Below, one piece after another: positions 1 through 4,716 of a stretch of DNA of 5,838 bases. The stretch's first letter is position 1. The number at the start of each line of letters is the position of its first letter. The stretch covers positions 1 through 5,838 of the forward strand of contig CAKOSD010000075.1 of the NCBI GenBank assembly GCA_934101745.1. Reading direction: 5' to 3'. This DNA comes from an uncultured Bacilli bacterium (lineage in GTDB: Bacteria > Bacillota_I > Bacilli_A > RF39 > UBA660). The translations under genes and the position numbers were made by a program. The notes under the pieces are model-generated. The model was not told the origin of the DNA, did no database searches, and saw only the letters and a list, made by a program, of their open reading frames with translations.

Positions 1-1
1 T

Positions 2-88
2 AATTGTCCTTACTATGATATCTTTGCTTATTTTGTAAAGCAAACTACTCATGAAGAATTATTAAGAATTTTAAATAACGAAAAATAG
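2..88 (+). CDS. 3' end of an unidentified upstream CDS (partial)
   Basis: The frame beginning at base 2 is open for 28 codons from the window edge and ends at TAG (86-88). It reads NCPYYDIFAYFVKQ, then TTHEELLRILNNEK. The residue mix (aromatic, then a charged amphipathic helix ending in Lys/Glu) looks like a genuine C-terminus of a soluble protein, and the other two + frames are closed early. I do not recognise the family. In many Bacillota the gene before ffh is the small HTH gene ylxM, but nothing visible here confirms that. The gene start lies outside the window. Coding status is inferred only from openness and composition. Confidence 0.5.
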   Translation, partial: NCPYYDIFAYFVKQTTHEELLRILNNEK

Positions 89-121
89 CCGCAGACACTC
101 TAAAGTTATGACTTTTTAACT

Positions 122-151
122 TTGAAGTATTAAGGCTTTCTATTTTATAAT
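122..151 (+). promoter_or_regulatory. Candidate sigma-A promoter distal to ffh
   Basis: TTGAAG (122-127, 4/6 to the -35 consensus), an 18-nt spacer and a perfect TATAAT (146-151). A start near 158 would be followed by the terminator at 199-224, so this promoter would make either a short RNA of about 65 nt or a read-through leader for ffh. The sequence is very AT-rich, so a chance match is a real possibility. Confidence 0.3.
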
Positions 152-198
152 TTATATTAAAAATAAATAAAATTAGAAAAAAACTAAAAAAATGATAG

Positions 199-224
199 AA
201 AATGGCTAGAAATAGTCATTTTTT
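199..224 (+). terminator. Rho-independent terminator upstream of ffh
   Basis: The arms AAAATGGCTA (199-208) and TAGTCATTTT (213-222) form a 10-bp stem with one G-T wobble, closed by a GAAA tetraloop (209-212, GNRA type). The T run spans 219-224. It sits about 110 nt after the TAG of the preceding partial CDS and 70 nt before ffh. It could end the upstream transcript, or a short transcript from the promoter candidate at 122-151. An alternative pairing of 184-195 with 216-226 would disrupt it. Confidence 0.65.
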
Positions 225-246
225 AGTAGGAAATAAAGAGAAAATA

Positions 247-287
247 AAGACATTTTATCCTAGATTTGATACAATTAACTAGGTGAT
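247..287 (+). promoter_or_regulatory. ffh promoter (extended -10) and ribosome binding site
   Basis: AAGACA (247-252, 4/6), a 17-nt spacer and TACAAT (270-275) preceded directly by TGA (267-269), giving an extended -10. The predicted start near 282 nearly coincides with the Shine-Dalgarno AGGTGAT (281-287), which lies 6 nt before ATG 294. The leader would therefore be only about 12 nt. Other genes in this window have the same compact layout, which supports this reading. Confidence 0.5.
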
Positions 288-293
288 AAGAAA

Positions 294-1601
294 ATGTTTG
301 AATATATGGGTGATAGACTTACAAATGCCATAAGAAATATCAAAGGCATGGGTCGTATTACAGAAGAAAATATAAATGATGCTGTAAGAGAAATTAGAAT
401 GGCTTTATTAGAGGCCGATGTTAACTATACAGTAGTAAAAGAATTTATTAATAATGTTAAAGAAAAAGCCTTAGGTCAAGAAGTAGATAAATCTTTAAAA
501 CCTGATGAGTTATTTATTAAGATTGTTAAAGATGAAGTTGTTGAACTTTTAGGTGGCGAAGTAGCGCCCTTATGTGTTTCGGGTAATCCAACAATTTTAA
601 TGTTAGTTGGTCTTCAAGGTAGCGGTAAAACAACTACCAGTGGGAAACTTGCTAATTACCTAAGAAAAAAAGAGGCCAAAAAACCATTATTAGTAGCCTG
701 CGATATTTATAGACCAGCCGCCATTGACCAGTTAAAAACGGTTGGTAAAGAGTTAAATATCCCTGTTTTTAGTGAAGATAATAAAAAGGTTACTGATATT
801 GTAAATGATGCCCTAGAGTATGCTAAAGAAAATAGCAATGATTATGTTATTATTGATACGGCTGGTCGCCTTCATATAGATGATGCCTTAATGGATGAAT
901 TAAAAGATGTTGAAGACATGGCTCATCCTGATGAAGAAATCTTAGTAATCGATGCTATGATGGGACAAGATGCTATCAATGTAATTAATGGTTTCAATGA
1001 TAAATTAAATTTAACCGGTTGTATTTTAACTAAAATGGATGGTAATACTAAAGGTGGTGTTGCTTTATCCGTAAGACATCTAACTCATGTACCAATTAAA
1101 TTTATTGGCGATAGTGAAAAATTAGATGGTTTAATGTCCTTTGATCCCGAACGCATGGCTGAACGAATCCTAGATATGGGCGACATTATGGCGATTGCTG
1201 AAAAAGTTGAATCGGTAATTGATGCTGATGAGGTTGAAGAACAAGCCGCTAAAATGAAAAAAGGGGAATATGACCTTGAGGACTTCTTAAAAAATTTAAA
1301 ACAAATTAAAAAGCTTGGACCTTTAGATAAATTTTTAAAATTGCTTCCGCAAGCAAGACAGATTGGTTTAAATAATATTAACATTGATCCTAAAGACATG
1401 GCTCATGTTGAGGCTATCGTTTTATCTATGACAAAATACGAAAGAAAACATCCTGAAGTCTTAAAAGCCTCAAGAAAACGTCGCATTGCCGAAGGCTCAG
1501 GAAGAAGCGTTGAAGAAGTAAATAGATTACTAAAACAATTTGAAACTATGCAAAAAATGATGAAACAAATGGCTAGTGGTAACTTTAAGATGCCATTTTA
1601 A
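294..1601 (+). CDS. ffh: Signal recognition particle GTPase Ffh (SRP54)
   Basis: Ffh binds 4.5S/scRNA and signal peptides emerging from ribosomes, then docks with FtsY to deliver membrane and secreted proteins to the SecYEG translocon. It is 435 aa, close to the usual 440-450. Domains visible: N helical bundle (about 1-85, with ALLEADVN at 38-44 region); G domain with G1 GLQGSGKTT (106-114), DIYRPAAIDQL (137-147), G3 DTAGR (188-192), G4 TKMDG (246-250) and closing loop GDSEKLDGL (272-280, often GTGEKLDxL); M domain from about 300 with the RNA-binding helix-turn-helix SRKRRIAEGSG (393-403) and EVNRLLKQF. The M-domain finger loop (about 340-368) lacks methionine. Start: ATG 294 with AGGTGAT 6 nt upstream; the in-frame ATG at 306 has no such site. 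Family assignment is secure; expression as a single-gene transcript is inferred from the flanking promoter and terminator. Confidence 0.98.
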   Translation: MFEYMGDRLTNAIRNIKGMGRITEENINDAVREIRMALLEADVNYTVVKEFINNVKEKALGQEVDKSLKPDELFIKIVKDEVVELLGGEVAPLCVSGNPTILMLVGLQGSGKTTTSGKLANYLRKKEAKKPLLVACDIYRPAAIDQLKTVGKELNIPVFSEDNKKVTDIVNDALEYAKENSNDYVIIDTAGRLHIDDALMDELKDVEDMAHPDEEILVIDAMMGQDAINVINGFNDKLNLTGCILTKMDGNTKGGVALSVRHLTHVPIKFIGDSEKLDGLMSFDPERMAERILDMGDIMAIAEKVESVIDADEVEEQAAKMKKGEYDLEDFLKNLKQIKKLGPLDKFLKLLPQARQIGLNNINIDPKDMAHVEAIVLSMTKYERKHPEVLKASRKRRIAEGSGRSVEEVNRLLKQFETMQKMMKQMASGNFKMPF

Positions 1602-1602
1602 C

Positions 1603-1626
1603 AGAAGAGTAACATCTTCTTTTTTT
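1603..1626 (+). terminator. Terminator of ffh
   Basis: AGAAGA (1603-1608), loop GTAACA, TCTTCT (1615-1620), then more T to 1626. The perfect 6-bp stem starts 2 nt after the ffh stop codon. Its sequence is very similar to the terminator after the next gene (shared AGAAGR-GTAA core and CTTCT-T run). Confidence 0.75.
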
Positions 1627-1678
1627 AGTCAAAAGTCTTAGTAATGGGACATTTATCCAGTAGTAAGAAAAAAATAAT

Positions 1679-1699
1679 CATACACTACATTAGAAAGGA
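1679..1699 (+). promoter_or_regulatory. Sporulation-type -10 element and RBS of the CotD-like gene
   Basis: CATACACT (1679-1686) matches the B. subtilis sigma-E -10 consensus CATACAnT. Extended to CATACACTA (1679-1687) it also fits the sigma-K -10 CATAnnnTA. No convincing sigma-E or sigma-K -35 is seen 14-17 nt upstream, and no sigma-A -35 either. The element lies 22 nt before ATG 1709, the same distance as the -10 boxes of neighbouring genes. The Shine-Dalgarno AAAGGA (1694-1699) lies 9 nt before ATG 1709 and rules out the in-frame TTG at 1700 as the start. Confidence 0.4.
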
Positions 1700-1708
1700 T
1701 TGTGTTTT

Positions 1709-2023
1709 ATGATAAGAAATCGTTGTTTTGATATGGGAGCAGCACAACCAGATAAAATGAATACCAATAAAATGGGGATGAATCTAAATAATAGTGAATT
1801 TATGGATATGGGGATGAATGGTTGCAATATGGATCCTATTTATGAATGCCCTCAAGAAAGATGTTGTCACCGAGAAATTCATCATGAGGTTAAACATATT
1901 ATTCCAGTAAATACTAAAATTATGAACCATCATATTATTCATCATACTTACGTTCCAATGTATACTTGCTGTGAAGAAGATACTTGCTGTAATGTTTATG
2001 ATAATAAATGTGGGCTAATGTAA
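1709..2023 (+). CDS. CotD-like spore coat protein (Met/Cys/His-rich)
   Basis: A 104-aa protein with an extreme composition: 12 Met, 10 Cys and 8 His. The N-terminal half (1-41) is rich in Met, Asn and Gly (MGMN repeated at 22-25 and 34-37). The C-terminal half has paired Cys (52-53, 87-88, 93-94) around a His-rich stretch with HEVKHIIPVNTKI at 59-71 and HH pairs at 74-75 and 78-79, then TYVPMY. This resembles the inner spore coat protein D family of Bacillota, recognised from memory of its HxVxHxxPV/HHxxxH character and not from a search. There is no signal peptide or membrane segment. The likely role is a cross-linked structural coat protein made in the mother cell; disulfide linkage or metal binding is inference. 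It is a single-gene unit with a terminator overlapping its stop. ATG 1709 is chosen over TTG 1700 because the RBS abuts the latter. An alternative is a small metal-binding protein unrelated to spores. Confidence 0.7.
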   Translation: MIRNRCFDMGAAQPDKMNTNKMGMNLNNSEFMDMGMNGCNMDPIYECPQERCCHREIHHEVKHIIPVNTKIMNHHIIHHTYVPMYTCCEEDTCCNVYDNKCGLM

Positions 2024-2043
2024 GAAGGGTAACCTTCTTTTTT
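2022..2043 (+). terminator. Terminator overlapping the stop codon of the CotD-like gene
   Basis: AAGAAGG (2022-2028), loop GTAA (2029-2032), CCTTCTT (2033-2039): a perfect 7-bp stem, with an uninterrupted T run to 2043. The first two stem bases are the last two bases of the TAA stop (2021-2023). Confidence 0.8.
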
Positions 2044-2108
2044 GCTAATACAGGCTGTTGAATTTAAAATATATTAATCATATAAATTATATAAGTTTAA
2101 GTTCAAAA

Positions 2109-2140
2109 AATTAGTCAAAATATATAATTTTCCACTAATT
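2109..2140 (+). repeat. Nested inverted repeat in the intergenic region
   Basis: Outer arms AATTAGT (2109-2115) and ACTAATT (2134-2140) enclose inner arms AAAAT (2117-2121) and ATTTT (2127-2131), with a 5-nt loop and a 1/2-nt C internal loop. That is 12 bp of pairing in 32 nt. It has no T run after it, so it is not a normal terminator. It lies 35 nt upstream of the -35 box of the next gene and could be an operator or an RNA hairpin. Such AT-rich dyads can also arise by chance. Confidence 0.4.
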
Positions 2141-2145
2141 CAGCT

Positions 2146-2157
2146 ATTATGCATAAT
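2146..2157. repeat. Perfect 12-bp palindrome ATTATGCATAAT
   Basis: A perfectly self-complementary 12-mer ending 17 nt before the TTGACA box at 2175. The position suits an upstream regulator site for the 520-aa gene. In sequence this AT-rich a few such palindromes per 5-6 kb are expected by chance, so the position is the only support. Confidence 0.25.
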
Positions 2158-2174
2158 TAAGCCATATAACAATG

Positions 2175-2220
2175 TTGACAAATTGTGAAAAATATAGTAA
2201 GATAGCCTCCAGTTAGGTGG
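2175..2220 (+). promoter_or_regulatory. Sigma-A promoter and RBS of the 520-aa gene
   Basis: A perfect -35 TTGACA (2175-2180), a 17-nt spacer and TAAGAT (2198-2203, 4/6). The predicted start is near 2210. The Shine-Dalgarno AGGTGG (2215-2220) lies 7 nt before ATG 2228. The leader is again very short, at about 18 nt. Confidence 0.7.
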
Positions 2221-2227
2221 GGTTTTT

Positions 2228-3790
2228 ATGAAATTTGAAGAAAGTCTTAATAAAGGGGTACCGACTAATATAGCCGTTGCTTTGCGTATAAAAGATTTAG
2301 CAGACATTGTAAGCGATAAAGAAAGCTTACAAGCAATTATAGAAAAATATTTTAGCAAGTATATGTCATTTCTTAATTCTCTTGGTTGTTCATCAGATAT
2401 TGAGTACTTTCAAACGTTGAGTGTAATTACTGACGAAGAGACACTAGAGAAAAAAATTATTTTTGCTGTTAATGGCTTTTATAATACGATTCTTATTAAT
2501 TTAAACGTTGATAATAATATAAATAGCTATAAATTTCAAAAAGAAGGTCAAAAAAATTACAAAGAACCATACGATTCTTTTATAAATAAAATTTTTGATA
2601 GAATTAAACTCTTAAGTGAAATTACAACGCCACAAGAACTAGAAAAAGAATTTCCAATGCTTTTTATTAAATATAAAAATAAAATTAGTTTTTATAATCA
2701 AATAGATAAATTAGCTTTAGAGCTTGCCAAATGTGACCGTAAAACAAGGAAAGAATACAAAAAAACTTACAATTTGCCAAATATTGAATATTTAAAAAGT
2801 AAATCTCAAAATTTTAATATTGAAACATTTGTTTCTGAGTATGCTGCTACTTTTGTTAAGTTATTAAAAAATAAAAATAAGATTTTTAGATATATCAGTA
2901 AAAATCCAATAGAATTTGATAGCATATGTGATGAAGATAAAGAAAAATTAGAGCTTTACTTTGCTTATTGTCATTTAGAAGCCGCTAAATTGCAAAGTGA
3001 ATATAGTCAAGAGTATTTATATTATGTTTCAACTTATTTTGCTGAAAATAAAGATAAACTTACTAGTGATTTAAGTATTAAGATAAGAAGCAACGGTGGC
3101 TTATCGACTACAGATTTTTTTGCCATTAAAAGGGAAGGGGACATAATTACACCATCTTCACTTTACGATGATTATTCTAGTTTCTTAATCAAAAATCCTA
3201 ATTTGCGTGCTATTGATTTTTCACATCTTGATTTTACAGGAATGAGTTTAAAAGAAGTTGATGAATTTATGAAAGAATATTTAAACGATTTATCAGCTAA
3301 CTGGGAATTTTTACCTCCTGATGATAGAAAATTAGAAGCCGATGTTATAAGTAGAATAAAAAGTATGACTTTTGGTACAACAGAAGAAGAAAAAGAGCAG
3401 CATCAAAAACGTCTTTTAGACCTATTTATGGCTAAAAAAGCTTTATATGATTCATCTGACCCTTTCTTCCGTGTTAGAGGTAAAAATACTTTTGACGGAT
3501 ATGTTGGTTATGTTTACCCAAATGGTCGTGTCGTTTTAGATAAATTCTACGATAATGCTTCTGAGGGAATCTTAGCTGACGGTCATGCTGTTTATGCCAT
3601 GAGTATTCAAGAATTTTATGAGTTAAGTAAGTTAAGCAAATCTGAGATAATTAGAAATAATTTGTGTAAACGTTATGTTCACCGTGGTAACTGGGCAGAA
3701 AAAGTCTTAAATAATGAAATAAATGCTGAAACTTCTGAAAATCCTACAGTTGTTGTTAGAGACCTTATAAAAAAAGGAAAATTAAAGTAA
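2228..3790 (+). CDS. Hypothetical protein, 520 aa, unrecognised family
   Basis: A long, clearly coding gene with its own promoter, RBS and terminator, whose family I do not recognise. No signal peptide, membrane segment, Walker motif or zinc cluster is visible, so it is probably cytosolic. The N-terminal part (1-100) looks like mixed alpha/beta. Residues about 110-280 are helical and rich in Lys, Glu and Tyr. From about 285 there is a distinct C-terminal half: RSNGGLSTTDFF (287-298), LRAIDFSHLDFTGMSLKEVDEF (about 326-347), NWEFLPPDD (358-366), a charged helix (386-406), then a compact segment with FRVRGKN (414-420), YVGYVYPNGRVVLDKFYD (425-442), ADGHAVYAMSIQEF (450-463) and RYVHRGNW (482-489). 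The 410-490 segment has the Gly/aromatic/His pattern of a folded, possibly enzymatic or ligand-binding domain; this is inference. There are no associated genes to suggest a function, since both neighbours are separately transcribed. The start is ATG 2228 by its RBS. Confidence 0.85.
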   Translation: MKFEESLNKGVPTNIAVALRIKDLADIVSDKESLQAIIEKYFSKYMSFLNSLGCSSDIEYFQTLSVITDEETLEKKIIFAVNGFYNTILINLNVDNNINSYKFQKEGQKNYKEPYDSFINKIFDRIKLLSEITTPQELEKEFPMLFIKYKNKISFYNQIDKLALELAKCDRKTRKEYKKTYNLPNIEYLKSKSQNFNIETFVSEYAATFVKLLKNKNKIFRYISKNPIEFDSICDEDKEKLELYFAYCHLEAAKLQSEYSQEYLYYVSTYFAENKDKLTSDLSIKIRSNGGLSTTDFFAIKREGDIITPSSLYDDYSSFLIKNPNLRAIDFSHLDFTGMSLKEVDEFMKEYLNDLSANWEFLPPDDRKLEADVISRIKSMTFGTTEEEKEQHQKRLLDLFMAKKALYDSSDPFFRVRGKNTFDGYVGYVYPNGRVVLDKFYDNASEGILADGHAVYAMSIQEFYELSKLSKSEIIRNNLCKRYVHRGNWAEKVLNNEINAETSENPTVVVRDLIKKGKLK

Positions 3791-3825
3791 GTTAAAATTA
3801 ACAAAAAAACGTCATTAAAATTCTA

Positions 3826-3866
3826 AAAAAAGTTCGTTCATCATCTAAAGCATGGACGACTTTTTT
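3826..3866 (+). terminator. Strong terminator of the 520-aa gene, possibly bidirectional
   Basis: The left arm 3826-3841 (A6 then GTTCGTTCAT) pairs with the right arm 3852-3866 (ATGGACGAC then T6), giving 15 pairs with one bulged T (3833 or 3834) and one G-T wobble, around a 10-nt loop. The A run on the left gives a matching T run on the other strand, so it could act in both directions, although no - strand gene needs it here. It is the longest stem in the window. Confidence 0.85.
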
Positions 3867-3887
3867 ATTTTTTACCTTTTTATAGTC

Positions 3888-3914
3888 GCAAAGTTTCCTT
3901 TAAGTGAAATTTGC
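3888..3914 (+). repeat. Imperfect dyad overlapping the ysxC -35 box
   Basis: GCAAAGTTTC (3888-3897) and GAAATTTGC (3906-3914) are inverted copies with one extra G in the left arm, separated by 8 nt. The right arm covers the first four bases of the -35 TTGCAA (3911-3916). This is where a repressor site would be expected, but no regulator is known and chance cannot be excluded. Confidence 0.3.
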
Positions 3915-3954
3915 AAAAACCAATTAAATATATTATAATTACAACTACGAGGTG
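3911..3954 (+). promoter_or_regulatory. Sigma-A promoter and RBS of ysxC
   Basis: TTGCAA (3911-3916, 5/6), a 17-nt spacer and a perfect TATAAT (3934-3939). The predicted start is near 3946, and the Shine-Dalgarno GAGGTG (3949-3954) is 7 nt before ATG 3962. This arrangement shows that the in-frame TTG at 3911 is promoter sequence and not a start codon. Confidence 0.8.
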
Positions 3955-3961
3955 TTTATTT

Positions 3962-4543
3962 ATGAAAATTAATTCTGTAACTTTAAATAGTTTAGCAGTT
4001 AGAGAGTCGCAATATCCTACAGGAAACCTACCAGAATTTTTACTAGTGGGACGTAGTAATGTGGGAAAGAGTAGTTTTATTAATACTTTAATTAATCGGA
4101 AAAACTTTGCTCATACTTCTAGTAAACCAGGAAAAACCCAAACTTTAAATTTTTATAATGTTAATGATAAATTTTATCTTGTTGATGTTCCAGGTTATGG
4201 TTATGCTTCGGTTGATAAGCAAACTCAGGCTAAATTTGGTTTAATGATAGAAGAATATTTGATGAATAGAGATGTTTTAAAAAGAGTCTTCTTAATTATT
4301 GATTATCGTAATAAACCAATGGAAGATGATATTTTAATGTATAATTTTTTAAAGTATTATCATAAAGAAGTAACAATAGTAGCAACCAAATATGATAAAG
4401 TATCTCAATCAAAACGGGCTAAGATTGAAAAGGTTTTAAATAGTGCTTTTGATTTACAAGATACGGATAATATAATATATTTTTCTTCGGTTACTAAAGT
4501 TGGCAAAGATAAGGTTATGGGAATTATTGATTCTTATTTATAA
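3962..4543 (+). CDS. ysxC: Ribosome biogenesis GTPase YsxC/EngB
   Basis: A 193-aa TRAFAC-class GTPase, the usual size for YsxC/EngB, which acts late in 50S subunit assembly and is essential in B. subtilis. Motifs: QYPTGNLPEFLLVG leader (17-30), G1 GRSNVGKSS (30-38), the family-typical switch I TSSKPGKTQTLNF (52-64) covering G2, G3 DVPGYG (75-80), G4 TKYDK (142-146) and G5 SSVTKVGKD (175-183). The match to B. subtilis YsxC runs almost end to end. In Bacillus ysxC follows lonA; here the preceding gene is unrelated and a strong terminator separates them, so ysxC is transcribed alone. Start ATG 3962 is fixed by GAGGTG 7 nt upstream; the longer 210-aa reading from TTG 3911 would begin inside the -35 box. 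A terminator begins within the stop codon. Confidence 0.97.
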   Translation: MKINSVTLNSLAVRESQYPTGNLPEFLLVGRSNVGKSSFINTLINRKNFAHTSSKPGKTQTLNFYNVNDKFYLVDVPGYGYASVDKQTQAKFGLMIEEYLMNRDVLKRVFLIIDYRNKPMEDDILMYNFLKYYHKEVTIVATKYDKVSQSKRAKIEKVLNSAFDLQDTDNIIYFSSVTKVGKDKVMGIIDSYL

Positions 4544-4569
4544 GGTGGTATCTTAATACGGCCTTTTTT
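4542..4569 (+). terminator. Terminator overlapping the ysxC stop codon
   Basis: AAGGTGGTAT (4542-4551), loop CTTA, ATACGGCCTT (4556-4565): 9 of 10 positions pair, counting one T-G wobble, with a single G-G mismatch. The T run spans 4564-4569. The stem starts at the second base of the TAA stop (4541-4543). Confidence 0.75.
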
Positions 4570-4578
4570 ATTTTCTTC

Positions 4579-4612
4579 GGGAAGTTATTATTTCTTCCCA
4601 CCCGCCACTCCC
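4579..4612. other. GC-rich intergenic tract with hairpin and potential G-quadruplex
   Basis: GGGAAG (4579-4584) and CTTCCC (4594-4599) form a 6-bp stem with a 9-nt loop and no T run. Its right arm runs into a C-rich stretch, 4597-4612, with 13 of 16 bases G/C. On the - strand this reads GGG-agt-GG-c-GGG-t-GGG, which could fold as a two-tetrad (nearly three-tetrad) G-quadruplex. It stands out sharply from its AT-rich surroundings and lies between the ysxC terminator and the ABC promoter. Its function is unknown. Confidence 0.45.
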
Positions 4613-4663
4613 AGAATAGTAGTATTTATAAACATTGATATTATTATAAAACTTAAGTATTTC

Positions 4664-4711
4664 TTTACTAGGAGTAAAATCTGTTATATAATTTAACCAT
4701 ATATTATGGAG
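4664..4711 (+). promoter_or_regulatory. Sigma-A promoter and RBS of the ABC transporter operon
   Basis: TTTACT (4664-4669, 4/6), a 17-nt spacer and a perfect TATAAT (4687-4692). The predicted start is near 4699. The Shine-Dalgarno GGAG (4708-4711) is 5 nt before ATG 4717. No operator, BceR-type repeat or other regulator site is evident near it. Confidence 0.6.
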
Positions 4712-4716
4712 ATATT

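Noticed and set aside
102..123. Hairpin AAAGTTA/TAACTTT after the first CDS
   Set aside because: The 7-bp stem is AT-only except one pair and has no T run after it; a shorter AAAGT/ACTTT variant has five T but a weak stem. Too weak to call as a terminator.
89..293. SRP RNA (scRNA/ffs) next to ffh
   Set aside because: The stretch is AT-rich, with no conserved GGAA tetraloop/asymmetric-loop core expected of SRP RNA.
1085..1399. 104-codon open frame on the - strand inside ffh
   Set aside because: It lies wholly antisense to the conserved ffh coding sequence, has a low-complexity Ser/Phe/Ile-rich product and no RBS; a shadow of the real gene.
1700..1708. TTG 1700 as start of the CotD-like gene
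   Set aside because: The Shine-Dalgarno AAAGGA ends at 1699 with no spacer; ATG 1709 has a 9-nt spacer.
2140..2358. 72-codon open frame on the - strand over the 520-aa gene start
   Set aside because: It is antisense across a clear promoter, RBS and gene start, with no RBS of its own.
3911..3961. N-terminal extension of YsxC from TTG 3911
   Set aside because: The TTG is the first part of the -35 box TTGCAA, and GAGGTG sits at the right distance from ATG 3962; YsxC homologs begin near that Met.
4542..4569. T-box antiterminator-like sequence (AGGTGGTA ... CGGCC then T run)
   Set aside because: It lacks the invariant ACCGCG part, has no upstream specifier stem, overlaps the ysxC stop codon and is separated from the next gene by a promoter; it is an ordinary terminator.
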